A stretch of DNA of 64,000 nucleotides from Archangium primigenium (GCF_016904885.1 NZ_JADWYI010000001.1:4588001-4652000); one strand, 5' to 3'. Shown: positions 53,850 through 62,601, numbered from the stretch's first letter. The notes: generated from the letters alone by a model not told the origin. A program made the numbers and translations.

Positions 53850-53950
53850 CCCCGCCGCCCGGATCGGCGGGCTGCTCGTGGGGGTCGGCTTCCCTCTGGA
53901 GCGGGGCCGGTGGAGCGTCCGTGGAGGTCCACCCGCGTCCGGCCTTCTTG
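53849..53950. repeat. Diverged direct repeat, copy 1 (island end)
   Basis: It shares with 57529-57627 the blocks GATCGGC, GCTTCCCTCTGG, GTCCGTGGAG and TCCACC-GCGT-CGG in the same order and strand, with scattered substitutions and a small gap. It abuts the tRNA-Sec fragment, so it is probably the subterminal end of an integrative element. Confidence 0.65.
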
Positions 53951-54005
53951 GGTACGACTTGGGTACGGAGAGGAGGGCGTCGTCCCTGCTTCGCATCGAG
54001 GTGCC

Positions 54006-55223
54006 TCACCGTTGGCGCGGCCGGCGTTTTTGGGGGCGTTTCTTCTTGTTCGGGACATCCCTCCCGAGGATGACCCACTCCAGCCCGTCGGGCATCGGAA
54101 CCGGTGGCCCCTCGCGGTCATCAAGGGCGTCGTGTTGGAAGAAGTCGAGAACCTTGATTGCGTGTTCCCGTCGCCTCTCCTTCGCTACCTGCCGAGCGCG
54201 CTCGAAGTGCTCCAGCACCTCATCCTGTACCTCCTTCACCTCGTTCAGATAGCAGTAGCGAAGTAGCCGTCCAAGCAACCGTGCGCCCGTGCTGATCACA
54301 GGAAGGCTGTTGAGGTACTTCACGCCATCGTAAACGAGGCCCCAACCGTAATCGGACGCCTGCCGGAAGAGAGCTACATCATCGTCGCTTGGTGGCTCAG
54401 GAGCCCGACCGACGAGGCTGTACACGGGGAGTGCTTCGTCGATGATGTCTACGGCCGCTCGCGCCGCTTCCGGAGTGAGCCCTGCCCTGGGTGCGGAGAT
54501 CACCTCTCCGGCGGCGGAGATCACCTCGCTATGAACGGGCGGTCCGAAGTTCAAATCCGCGACGTAGATGCGAAGTGGCTCCAGCAAGGGAACCATCTTT
54601 CCAAAGTCCCACGAGGCCGACCTGATGGCGTACTTGAGCTTCCTGATCTCCACCAGGGCCATGGAGTCCAGCCGCTGCTGCGCCGCCTGCACTTCATCAG
54701 CTTGAAAACTCGCGCGTACTTGGAGGTACGTCATCCTCCTCTTGGACTTGTCGGTGCGAATCCAGAAGTCCAGAGGTGCATCGCTCTTGCCCTGAACGGC
54801 ATGCGGAAAGCCCACTTTCGACTCCCCGATTTCAACTACGACGACGCCCTTGGTTGCGTTCTGTGGATCGAAGACGGTGCGTACCCGGAGCGCTGATTTC
54901 GTGAAGGGCGGATCGATAGAGCGGCTGAGGACATCCCTCATGTTGTTCTCGTGCGCCGCCGCGTTCTCGATACCTGGAACGCTGCACGCCCGGCCCTGCC
55001 CGTCCTCAGCAATACCTATAAGCAGCAGGCCACCACCGCCGTTCGCAAAGGCGGTGGCATCACGTCGAAGCTCCTCCTTGTCCGCCTCTCTCTTTTCCAG
55101 GGGCTTACGCGAATCCGAGTAGGCGTCCCGCTTGAAGTCGAGATGCGGGCCCTCGGGAACGCCGTCGGTCACCAGGGCAAGCAGTCCATCCCAAGTCTCA
55201 GCGTACTCGTACAGCTTCTTCAT
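54006..55223 (-). CDS. AlbA_2/Schlafen-type ATP-binding domain protein
   Basis: A 405-residue soluble protein. The N-terminal 180 residues match the AlbA_2 (Schlafen-like) domain: GPHLDFKRDAYSD with the conserved E/D-K pattern, then LRRDATAFANGGGGLLLIGIAEDGQG, and later the basic PLDFWIRTDKSKRRMT. The rest (about 180-405) is helical, with a very basic tail KKKRPQKRRPRQR that would favour nucleic-acid contact. Such proteins are common in genomic islands and anti-phage loci, where some act on RNA. The gene runs leftward toward the tRNA-Sec scar and is the first full gene of the island. A separate broken HTH gene lies upstream. Exact function is not known. Confidence 0.75.
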   Translation of the reverse strand: MKKLYEYAETWDGLLALVTDGVPEGPHLDFKRDAYSDSRKPLEKREADKEELRRDATAFANGGGGLLLIGIAEDGQGRACSVPGIENAAAHENNMRDVLSRSIDPPFTKSALRVRTVFDPQNATKGVVVVEIGESKVGFPHAVQGKSDAPLDFWIRTDKSKRRMTYLQVRASFQADEVQAAQQRLDSMALVEIRKLKYAIRSASWDFGKMVPLLEPLRIYVADLNFGPPVHSEVISAAGEVISAPRAGLTPEAARAAVDIIDEALPVYSLVGRAPEPPSDDDVALFRQASDYGWGLVYDGVKYLNSLPVISTGARLLGRLLRYCYLNEVKEVQDEVLEHFERARQVAKERRREHAIKVLDFFQHDALDDREGPPVPMPDGLEWVILGRDVPNKKKRPQKRRPRQR

Positions 55224-55311
55224 GACTTCCCCCGGTCGTAGATGCCGGCAGGATCGAAGTCCAGCACGGGATGCTATCGCAGCCTACTTCCTTCTGGAGT
55301 AGACGCAGTTC

Positions 55312-55386
55312 ATGGATGGGAACCTGCAATCCCTCCTGGGGATGCGGCCCGGGCTGCGGCTGGGACTCACCCAGAAGGAGGTGGCT
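55312..55386 (+). pseudogene. Truncated XRE-family HTH gene remnant
   Basis: The leader GTAGACGCAGTTCATGGA and the first codons, encoding MDGNLQSLLGMRPGLRLGLTQKEVAV, closely match the intact HTH gene at 58682 (MDENLQRLLGEAARAARLRLGLTQAEVAK). A few codons are missing in the middle. Similarity ends at about 55386, where IS630 sequence begins, so the insertion cut the gene. The two copies show that the HTH gene was duplicated with its upstream region. Confidence 0.7.
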
Positions 55387-55389
55387 GTT

Positions 55390-56446
55390 CAATCTTTACT
55401 TATGCTTCATCCTCTGACAGCGGAGATCACGTGGCTTGAGGCTGAAAGCCACAGGCTTTGAACCATTGGGCCGCATCCGAGGCAGAAATGAGCAGCATGG
55501 CGTCCTCGACCGCCTGACGAAGTGCTGTGACGGTGCGCGCTTCTGCCGTCCGGAGCAATCCCTTGAGCTTGGACCATGCGAATTCAATGGGGTTGAGGTC
55601 GGGTGAATACGGAGGCAGGTAGAGCACCTGGCCTCCATGCTGCTCAATGAGGGCGATGGCTTCCTTTCGAAAGTGCGCCCCCGCTCTGTCCAACAAGACG
55701 ATGTCTCCAGGCCGCAGCATCGTCAGGAGATAATGGCTGACGAAATGGAGGAAGACATCCCCAGTCGTGGCTCCCTCATTCATCATGACGGTTTCCAGCC
55801 CATCGAGACTGAGCGCGCCAATCATGCTCAGCACGGTGCCTCGATTGCGAGGGACAGCTTGCGCCACGCGTTGTCCCGTCGGGGCCCAGGCTCGTTCGCG
55901 CGTCATGTCGATGGTGCAGCCCGCCTCGTCGATGCTCAACACCTTGGGAGTCGGAAGCTCGGGTTGTCGTTGGTGAAAGGCCTCTCGTTGGGCTTGGACG
56001 TCGGGTCGTTCGCGTTCGGTCGGGTAGCGGACTTTTTTTGAGCGTGTAGCCCAATCGCGTCAGCGTCCGGCCGATGGTTGCCACGCTCACTCGCACGCCT
56101 GTGCGCTCCGTCCACGCTCGCGCCATCTCGGCGCGGGTCCGGTCGGGTTGTTCATCGACCAGGCGACTAAAAGCGCTCACCTCCCCATCGCCTATTCGGT
56201 GGGTTTGCCCACCCCCGTGCGGCCGCGGAGCAGGGCTTCCCGTCTCACGAGTGAGACGCATCCAGCGTTGGACCGTGGCCCTACCCACTCCGAAGCGACG
56301 TGCCAATTGCTTGGACGTCCCCTCTCCTTGCTGGAAGGCCTCAACCACCCGTTGCCTCAAGTCCATCGAGAGTGCTGTCGTTCCCATCGCTCCCGATCAA
56401 CCCCTGGGCGCCTCAGCTCATTCGATTCCCGCTGTGACGTGAGATA
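55390..56446 (-). mobile_element. IS630-family element A
   Basis: A leftward two-frame IS630 transposase region. Subterminal inverted segments CAGCGGAGATC (55418-55428) and CAGCGGGAATC (minus strand, 56424-56434) mark the two ends; exact termini are uncertain. A TA lies at the right junction near 56445. It has cut both the HTH remnant on the left and the DUF4365-like gene on the right. Confidence 0.7.
55427..56387 (-). pseudogene. IS630 transposase in two frames
   Basis: The first frame (56387 down to about 56033) gives the HTH half: LRQRVVEAFQQGEGTSKQLARRFGVGRATVQRW. The second frame, from the A-run at 56033-56039 to 55427, gives the DDE half, with VLSIDEAGC, IVLLDRAGAHF and LPPYSPDLNPIEFAWSKLKG. 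Seven A's on the coding strand sit at the change of frame (YTLKK then VRYPTERERPD). Joining them needs +1 or -2, not the -1 used by relatives, so a one-base indel has probably inactivated this copy, unless transcriptional slippage rescues it. The catalytic D, D and E are all present. Confidence 0.7.
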
Positions 56447-57460
56447 ATCAAGAAGGGCTGATGGGCCGCGATTCGCGTATTTGTCCCATGGGCGATCTGG
56501 TTGAACATACCGCAGCCCAGCAAATTTGAAGTCCTTTGGGTCTGCAAAAAAATTTGCAGACTTCTCCTCGGGATGCGCCTCGCGGAATGCACAATAATAG
56601 GCGACGCGTGGTTCGAGTTCGATGAAATGGTTTGGTAAGTTGAGCGACTTCATGTGCTCGAAGTAATCATCGTACAAGATGCCGAGCGCGATCAATCCAG
56701 CACGGGAGTAAGATTCGCCTCGCAATACGATTGATGAAACAGTTGCCAGCGACAGGCGAGCGCCAAACTTTCGAGCTAGTGCGAATAGCTGCTCCGCGAT
56801 CGCATTCCCTTCGATGGTTCCTTTTAGGCGGTCACCTAGCTGAATGGCCTCATCGGCGATCGCGTCGACGGATATGTCGGCAATAGCCGGGGCGATCGAG
56901 GTTATTAGCTCGATGATGGAAGACATCGCCACTCTGTTATGAGTTCCAGCCGCAGAGCGAAGAGCATCGTTCAGGCTGAGGACAAGCTGTGTCTCCCCTT
57001 GCCAACGAGCAATCGACTTTAGCCCAAAGTCTAATCCTGATTTTATGGTGTCGGCGGTTGGGATCCAGTGGATCCAGGAATCCTGGTTACGGCTCAGTTC
57101 TCCGTCTGTTGCCCGCCTCTTGAGTATCCAATCTTGGATCCAAAGATACCACGCCTCCTTCAAGGCAAGGTCGACAAGGACGAGGATCACCGGATAGCGG
57201 CAAGCTTGTGCATATTCGACATACTTCCGCTCAATCATCGCTCGGACGAACCCGTCCTTTTGTTCTACGGTTTCTGCGGATTTGATTTGAATTTTTAAGA
57301 TTTCTCCGCGTACGCCGTTTTCGGTGAGTTCAGCTTCTATATCTACACCATAATCCTCCCCTAGTTCTCGCGAGAGCCAGTCCGGATGTTCTTCGATAAC
57401 AGAAATGAGCCACTTATGCCCACGTGCGCCAATTTTTTGGGATTGAGAGCGCTTCGCCAT
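56357..57460 (-). CDS. DUF4365-like nuclease-fold protein, 3' end cut by IS
   Basis: The first 120 residues resemble DUF4365, a restriction-endonuclease-like domain: ELGEDYGVDIEAELTENG then EILKIQIKSAET supply the D...(Q)xK core, and KYVEYAQACRYPVILVLVD follows. The remaining 230 residues are helical and unassigned. The native frame ends at about 56446, inside LLDYLTSQ; the last 29 codons come from IS630 element A, so the C-terminus is lost. Base composition is clearly lower in GC than the neighbours, with AT-rich patches near 56525 and 57300, pointing to recent transfer. Probably a defence or mobile-element gene, now perhaps inactive. Confidence 0.65.
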   Translation of the reverse strand: MAKRSQSQKIGARGHKWLISVIEEHPDWLSRELGEDYGVDIEAELTENGVRGEILKIQIKSAETVEQKDGFVRAMIERKYVEYAQACRYPVILVLVDLALKEAWYLWIQDWILKRRATDGELSRNQDSWIHWIPTADTIKSGLDFGLKSIARWQGETQLVLSLNDALRSAAGTHNRVAMSSIIELITSIAPAIADISVDAIADEAIQLGDRLKGTIEGNAIAEQLFALARKFGARLSLATVSSIVLRGESYSRAGLIALGILYDDYFEHMKSLNLPNHFIELEPRVAYYCAFREAHPEEKSANFFADPKDFKFAGLRYVQPDRPWDKYANRGPSALLDYLTSQRESNELRRPGVDRERWERQHSRWT

Positions 57461-57528
57461 ATATGCGCCTGCCTGCCGCCGTCAGTTTCTGTTTCTGTGC
57501 CTAACTACATAGCATGTGGTTGATTAGG

Positions 57529-57627
57529 AGGCCCGGCCGCCCAGATCGGCAGGGGTCCCTAGTGCTTCCCTCTGGGGCGGAGTCGGCGGCGTGTCCGTGG
57601 AGATCCACCTGCGTTCGGTCCTCTACT
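57529..57627. repeat. Diverged direct repeat, copy 2
   Basis: Partner of the repeat at 53849-53950, in the same orientation but lacking the tRNA-Sec part. It bounds, with copy 1, a 3.6-kb block holding the AlbA-type gene, the HTH remnant, IS630-A and the DUF4365-like gene. It may mark a second, older element end or a duplication. Confidence 0.6.
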
Positions 57628-57657
57628 GGTCGGCCATGAAACGTCCCACCTACACGC

Positions 57658-58110
57658 TCAAGAGTCGAGCCCTTCGTCTTCCTCGGGGTGTAGGGCGTAA
57701 TACTCGTCCACTGCGGCCTCGAACTCCTCGACGTGGCTTGTTGGCATGAGGTGCCTGTTGTCGTCGGTGAGTAGCAGACCAGTTTTCTTGAAGGCGTAGA
57801 TCAATGCTGGTGGGATGCCCGTCCTCTCCATCGCCCCCGAGATCTGTGCGGACAGCGTTGCCTCATCTGGCATGTCTTCCGGATCAAATACGAGGTCGTT
57901 CGGACCAGGTGGGCGCCCGTGCTTCGCAGTGAAGCGTGCCTCCAGGTCTTTGAGCGCTGACGCTGCTTCCGGATGCAGCGGGGTGGAGCGCACGACCGTC
58001 CCGTCATCATCGACGAGGTAATGGAACCCCTTGTTGTAACAGCACGCCTTGTACTTGCTGCCTGACCCACAAGGACACTTTGCGTTTCGCGAGAGCTTCT
58101 TCTGGCCCAT
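57658..58110 (-). CDS. SEC-C motif zinc-binding protein
   Basis: A 150-residue protein with an N-terminal SEC-C zinc motif, KLSRNAKCPCGSGSKYKACC, the form seen at SecA tails and in many small proteins that bind SecB or nucleic acid. The rest (DLEARFTAKHGRPPGPNDLVFDPEDMP, PALIYAFKKTGLLL) is acidic and unassigned. ATG 58110 puts the motif near the N-terminus as usual; an in-frame ATG at 58191 would add 27 residues. It lies in the island next to the second repeat copy. Role unknown; a partner for a toxin or phage-related process is possible but unsupported. Confidence 0.65.
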   Translation of the reverse strand: MGQKKLSRNAKCPCGSGSKYKACCYNKGFHYLVDDDGTVVRSTPLHPEAASALKDLEARFTAKHGRPPGPNDLVFDPEDMPDEATLSAQISGAMERTGIPPALIYAFKKTGLLLTDDNRHLMPTSHVEEFEAAVDEYYALHPEEDEGLDS

Positions 58111-58364
58111 GTTCGTGAGCTTCCATGATTCGAGTGCCGAGTACCACTGAGTCTCGATCGTGGACTTGGGGCATGTGGTCTGACGGGTCATTCCGGCGCA
58201 TTGGCAGCGACACTCCGGCTCCTATTGCGCCTGGGGCTGGTGTTCCTCGCCGCGCTGTGAGCCATGCAGGCAGACGGAGCGTAGATGATCGAAACTTGCT
58301 GACGCGGAACCATCGGGTCATGTTCACCTGCGGTGTCGTGTGGAGGGCCAACCGGAGGTGTTAG

Positions 58365-58649
58365 GTGGCATCGATCCTGGGCATCATCATCGAGCATGAA
58401 GGTGCGGAATATCTCGTAGGCCCTGATGCGGATGGGCTCCCTGATGTGCGGAGACGGGAACCGGACGGAGCGTGGAACACCCTGAAGCAGAAGGGGCCAG
58501 GCGGACGGGGCGGTTTGACGGCTCAGGAGCTGTTGGGGGCACTTGGGCAGCCCGTGCAGGAGGACCACACGCAGCAGCAGATCAAGAAATTAGTCCTGCT
58601 CTGCGTGACCCGGATCATCAACCAGTTCTTCGACAAGGCCCGGTGGTAG
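58365..58649 (+). CDS. Small conserved-looking protein, unknown function
   Basis: A 94-residue protein starting at GTG 58365, with GGAGG 6 nt upstream. The sequence starts with a beta-rich part (ILGIIIEHEGAEYLVGPDADG) and ends in a helix (QQQIKKLVLLCVTRIINQFFDKA). It is probably soluble. The HTH gene starts 32 bp downstream on the same strand, so the two may be co-transcribed. I do not recognise a family. Confidence 0.5.
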   Translation: MASILGIIIEHEGAEYLVGPDADGLPDVRRREPDGAWNTLKQKGPGGRGGLTAQELLGALGQPVQEDHTQQQIKKLVLLCVTRIINQFFDKARW

Positions 58650-58681
58650 GCGCTGGCGTGAGAACGCGGTAGACGCAGTTC

Positions 58682-59059
58682 ATGGACGAGAACCTGCAAC
58701 GCCTCCTGGGGGAGGCAGCCCGGGCCGCCCGCCTGCGGCTGGGACTCACGCAGGCGGAAGTGGCCAAGAAGGTCCGCCTGAAGTCCGGCGTCTACGGCCG
58801 GGTCGAGCGCGGGATGATGATGCCCAGCGTGCCCACGCTGCGGCGCATGTGCGAGACCCTGGGCATCTCCTCGGATGTGCTCCTGTCTCTGGGGGCTCAG
58901 GCCCACGCAGTGACAGCACCGGCCGAGGTGCCCTCTCCCGGGGCCGGTGAGCACCCGGAGCTGAGCCGCATCATCCACATCTTGCAGGGGTGGCCGCCGG
59001 AGAGGTTGGCGCTCTTACGCAAGCTGCTGGAGGCGGCGGACTCTAACCTCTCGACGTGA
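58682..59059 (+). CDS. XRE-family HTH regulator
   Basis: A 125-residue regulator with an N-terminal XRE/Cro HTH, ARAARLRLGLTQAEVAKKVRLKSGVYGRVERG, followed by SVPTLRRMCETLGISSDVLL. The C-terminal 60 residues contain a helical stretch, LSRIIHILQGWPPERLALLRKLLEAAD, probably for dimerisation. ATG 58682 is preceded by the same GTAGACGCAGTTC leader as the broken copy at 55312. It likely represses genes of the island, perhaps its own. Its stop is 2 bp before the end of IS630 element B, which therefore spared the reading frame. Confidence 0.8.
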   Translation: MDENLQRLLGEAARAARLRLGLTQAEVAKKVRLKSGVYGRVERGMMMPSVPTLRRMCETLGISSDVLLSLGAQAHAVTAPAEVPSPGAGEHPELSRIIHILQGWPPERLALLRKLLEAADSNLST

Positions 59060-59416
59060 GCTAACGCGAAACCCGGTTGAGCTGAGGGAAGGAAAGGCAG
59101 CGGCGAAACCAAGCGCTCAGCTTGCTCAGGGGCGTCGCGGCGCGCAGCCGCCGCACGGCCCGCGCCAGCTCGGTCAGCGCACGAGGTCCGAGTCCACGCA
59201 GGTGTCGCTTGAGGTCCGCCCACCACAGCTCGATGGGGTTGAAGTCCGGGCTGTAGGTGGGCAGGGACACGACGCGGGCGCCCACCGCTTCAATCGCCTG
59301 GCGCACGCCCCGCACCTTGTGGGCGCTCAGGTTGTCCATCAACACGATGTCATTGGACTGGAGCCAGGGGCAGAGGCGCTGGCGCACGAAACGCAGGAAC
59401 ACCGCGCCGTTGATGG

Positions 59417-59425
59417 CCCCAGGGT
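59417..59425. repeat. Target-site duplication, left
   Basis: CCCCAGGGT directly abuts the left inverted repeat of the IS4 element and is repeated exactly at 60688-60696. Confidence 0.9.
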
Positions 59426-60687
59426 CTGAGCCATCCCCTCATTTTTACCAAGCAGAGGAGAAGCAACTCGCCTGCCTGCTTGGTGCGAGAAGTAGGGCCG
59501 CGAGTACTACTGGAGAGGTGAACCCACGCGCTCTCACCCACCAACAGGTCCTTGCCTTTCTCGACAGCCTCTTCGGCGACGAAGTCCATTCCAAGCGAGT
59601 CCTGTCACTTTCCCTGGCCACCTTGGGCGTCATCCACGCCGCGAGTCTCTCCGTGTATGCCATCGGTCATGCCCTGGGAATGGCCCGCGGCACGACAGGC
59701 CGACACGGGGTGAAGCAGGTGGACCGGCTGTTGTCCAACCCGAAGCTGGACGTCTGGGCGCTCTTCGCTTCCTGGGTGCCTTTTGTGCTGGGCCAGCGGA
59801 CCGAAGCCGTCGTCGCCTTGGATTGGACGGATTTCGATGACGATGATCAGACGACGCTGGTGGCCTCCTTGCTCACGAGCCATGGCCGACCAACGCCCCT
59901 CGTCTGGCTGAGCGTGTGCAAGTCCACGCTCAAGGGGTCGCGCAACGATGCGGAGGACAGCGTCTTGCTGCGTCTGCGCGAAGTCATCCCCGTGGACGTG
60001 CGGGTGACGATTCTGGCGGACCGAGGCTTCGCGGACCAGAAAATGTATGCCTTGCTGGAGAATCTGGGTTTCTCCTATGTCGTGCGTTTTCGTGACAGCA
60101 TCGTTGTCACGAGTCAGGAGGGAGAGCGGCGAAGCGCGAAGGAGTGGTTGCCGGTCTCCGGCCGGCTGCAACGCATGGAGGGAGCGCGTGTCACCGCGGA
60201 CCTCTATCCCGTGGGAGTCGTAGTGTGTCTGCGGAAGAAAGGGATGAAAGAAGCGTGGTGTCTGGCGACGAATCTGGTGGAGGCTCCGAGCGCGCAAGTG
60301 GTGGACTTGTACCGGAGGCGGTTCACCATCGAGGAGGGATTCAGGGATGTGAAGGACCTGCGCTTCGGCATGGGCTTGTCGAGTGTACGGATCGCCGAGC
60401 CAGACAGGCGCGACAGGCTGTTGCTGGTCAGCGCCCTGGCCTGCGCCTTGTTGACGTTGCTGGGGGCAGCGGGCGAGAGCCTGGGCATGGAGCGCTACTG
60501 GAAGGTGAACACCGTCAAGGCGCGGGCCTACTCGCTGTGGCGCCAGGGCTGTATCTACTATCAGGCCTTACCCATGATGCCCGAGGCCCTGCTGCGGCCT
60601 CTCCTGGAGCGCTTCGCGCAGTTGGTGTGCGCACAGTCTGTGTTCCGGGAGGCCTTTGGACTCATCTGAAATGAGGGGATGGCTCAG
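59426..60687 (+). mobile_element. IS4-family insertion sequence, 1262 bp
   Basis: Perfect 19-bp terminal inverted repeats, CTGAGCCATCCCCTCATTT at the left and its complement at the right (60669-60687), are flanked by a 9-bp target duplication. It sits inside IS630 element B in the opposite orientation to that element's transposase. The intact ends and transposase suggest a recent and perhaps active insertion. Confidence 0.93.
59518..60669 (+). CDS. IS4-family DDE transposase
   Basis: A 383-residue transposase. The DDE residues are Asp in VVALDWTDFDDDD (near 105), Asp in VTILADRGFADQKMY (near 170), and Glu in RRRFTIEEGFRDVKDLRFGMGL (near 270), the last being the YREK-like signature. GTG 59518 follows GGAGAG; the frame is open through the left repeat but without a better start. 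The stop overlaps the right inverted repeat by one base. The reading frame is uninterrupted. Confidence 0.92.
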   Translation: MNPRALTHQQVLAFLDSLFGDEVHSKRVLSLSLATLGVIHAASLSVYAIGHALGMARGTTGRHGVKQVDRLLSNPKLDVWALFASWVPFVLGQRTEAVVALDWTDFDDDDQTTLVASLLTSHGRPTPLVWLSVCKSTLKGSRNDAEDSVLLRLREVIPVDVRVTILADRGFADQKMYALLENLGFSYVVRFRDSIVVTSQEGERRSAKEWLPVSGRLQRMEGARVTADLYPVGVVVCLRKKGMKEAWCLATNLVEAPSAQVVDLYRRRFTIEEGFRDVKDLRFGMGLSSVRIAEPDRRDRLLLVSALACALLTLLGAAGESLGMERYWKVNTVKARAYSLWRQGCIYYQALPMMPEALLRPLLERFAQLVCAQSVFREAFGLI

Positions 60688-60696
60688 CCCCAGGGT
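60688..60696. repeat. Target-site duplication, right
   Basis: Exact second copy of CCCCAGGGT, directly after the right inverted repeat of the IS4 element. Confidence 0.9.
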
Positions 60697-61489
60697 GGGT
60701 CATCAATTTGGGCCGACAACCCAAACGGATGGCGCCTATCAAGGTCAAGGTGCGCCATCGGCCCCCAGGGCGAGAGCCTACGGCCCGCTGACCCACGGGG
60801 GCCCAGCCATACTCCCGCACCATGTGAGTGGAGCAGAAGGACTCGTCGAGGAAGACGAGCCGTCCGGCATCCACCTCGTTCAGAAGAGCAGCAAGAAGGT
60901 GGCGGCGCCAGAGGTTGGGAGGAGCGTCCCGCTCGGTGGCGACAAAGGACTTTTTTTATACGAGAAGCCCAGGCGATGCAGAGCGCGCTGGAGCGCGGAA
61001 CGGCTGGTGACAACGCCCGTGAGCGCCGCCAGTTGCTCCTTCAATTCCGTCACGGTGGCTCCGGGGTCGCGCAGCACCAAGCGCTCGAGCGTGTCGGCCA
61101 CTTCTCCTCGGAGGGGCGAGAAACGGCCGCCACCACGCGGACGGGGTGTGACGTCACCCGTCTCGCGGTAGAGACGCAAGACGCGGCTGACCGTGGCCTC
61201 GGAGACGCCGAGCAAGCGAGCCGTCTGCTCGTAGCCGAGGTGCTGCTGTTCATGGGCCCGAACGATGGCCTGTCGCAGTTCCGTGGGCGTGACTTTTCCG
61301 GTGCTCATGCCCTTGGAACAATGTGACTTAAGAAGTCATTTCAATCGGGTCCCGCGTTAACGAGTTGGTTCCGCGGCAGCGTCTGCCACGATCGCCTCAA
61401 TCGGGCCTTGTGATTTCTCCACGTCCAGGACTGCCGACTCCTGATTCACGGCTCGGAAGAAACCGTCGGGGCTCATGGGTTGAAAGAGC

Positions 61490-62601
61490 ATGAGCCTGCT
61501 GGAACTGAGTCCGGAGCAGACGAGCGAGTTGGAGACGTGCTTCCGCGACACGGAGGACCGACGCCTGCGCGAGCGGTGCCAGGCGGTGCTGATGACCGCG
61601 AGAGGCCGACCCCAGCCGCAAATCGCCGAGGACCTGGGGACCACGACTCGCAACGTCCAGCGCTTCTTGGCTCGTTACCGGGCGGGAGGTCTGGAGGGAC
61701 TGCGGATTCGCTGGGCCCCTGGCAGAACGCCGCTCATTCCAGAGGAACTGACCGAGACGATTCTCTCCTGGATACGCCAAGGCCCCGAGGCGTGTGGCGT
61801 TGCACGCGCCAGTTGGACCCACGTGGCGCTGGCCGACTTCCTCCATCGCCAGAGCGGCATCCGCGTCCAGGAGACGGCCATGGGCGACTTCTGCCGCCGC
61901 CACGGTGTGCGCCTGTATCGACCCACCTACCGCTTCTTGCGCGCGGACCCCGAGCGCCAGCGTCAGGCGCGGCGGGAGCTGGGTGAAAAAAACAGCAGGC
62001 CGAGCGAGGCGAGCTTGTCCTATTGAGCCAGGACGAGGCGCGCTTTCCCATGGTGCCCACGCTCACGGCGACCCTGGGCCTCAAGGGCGAACGCCCCGTC
62101 ATTGGGACCCGGGATTGTAAGGACGTCGTGCACACGTTCGCCTCGGCCAACGTGCTCACGGGGCAGGTGACGAGTCGTCTGTACGGGAGCCTCACCCGAA
62201 CTCGCCGCCGCGATGGGCTGTCCAAGATGAAGCGGCTGCAGGTGGCGTTCTGCCACCACCTGCTGGATGTCTCACGGGCCTACCCCGCCGAGACGTACCC
62301 CGAAGTCCTTCTCGTCATCGACAACGCGCCCTGGCACCGCGGGCGGCCCGTGGACTGGGCCTTGAATCGCTGTTCCCAGCTGAAGCTCTACCGACTGCCT
62401 CCCTACAGCCCTCAACTCCAGCCCATTGAGCGGCTGTGGCGCTCGCTGCGCCGACGTGCCACGCACAACCAGCTCTTCCCGGAGTTGGCGCGGCTTCAGC
62501 AGGCACTGCGCTCGGGCCTGGGTTACTTCCGCTCTCGCCCCCAGGCCGTGCTTCAACTCCTTGGCTCTTCCTGGTCTCCGACTGATTCACACGAGCCGTG
62601 A
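61490..62601 (+). CDS. IS630 transposase made by -1 frameshift
   Basis: The first frame (61490-62026) encodes the HTH half: ELSPEQTSELETCFRDTEDRRLRERCQAVLM and QIAEDLGTTTRNVQRFLARYRAGGLEGL. At 61986-61992 seven A's precede C, giving the heptamer A AAA AAC. A -1 shift there leads into QQAERGELVLLSQDEARF and the DDE half: EARFPMVP, VLLVIDNAPWHRG and LPPYSPQLQPIERLWRSLRR, ending at 62601. The fused product is about 370 residues, the usual size. The frames and motifs look intact, so this copy may be functional. Confidence 0.8.
61987..61993 (+). promoter_or_regulatory. Programmed -1 frameshift heptamer
   Basis: A AAA AAC in the zero frame of the upstream transposase half; slipping back one base joins it to the DDE half. 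It is the classical X XXY YYZ form. I did not model a downstream stimulatory stem. Confidence 0.75.

Larger units (their letters stand above)
53561..54005. other. Intergenic region with island junction
   Basis: No gene is recognised here. It holds a 42-codon open continuation of the protease frame (53561-53686, ending at TGA 53687), then the 3' fragment of a selenocysteine tRNA gene, then a sequence of about 100 bp that recurs at 57529-57627. The junction of chromosome and island appears to be at about 53850. Confidence 0.6.
59061..61308 (-). pseudogene. IS630 transposase gene split by IS4 insertion
   Basis: The 5' half runs leftward from ATG 61308: an HTH part ELRQAIVRAHEQQHLGYEQTARLLGVSEATVSRVL, then a run of seven A's (60951-60957) where a -1 shift enters the frame of FVATERDAP and RLVFLDESF. 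It stops at about 60690, in TLTLIGAIRLG. The 3' half resumes at about 59425 with VFLRFVRQRL, IVLMDNLSAHK and LPTYSPDFNPIELWWADLK. Joined, they give a normal DDE transposase. The IS4 insertion disables it. Confidence 0.85.
59062..61359 (-). mobile_element. IS630-family element B, interrupted by an IS4 element
   Basis: Both ends begin with TA (the expected IS630 target), and 24-bp terminal inverted repeats (59062-59085 and 61336-61359) agree at 19 positions; shared blocks are TAACGCG, ACCCG, TTGA and TGA. Removing the nested IS4 (1262 bp) and one target duplicate leaves 1027 bp, normal for IS630. Confidence 0.85.

Noticed and set aside
53787-53890. Intact selenocysteine tRNA gene
   Set aside because: The 3' half is clear, but no 5' acceptor strand or matching anticodon-stem strand is found upstream.
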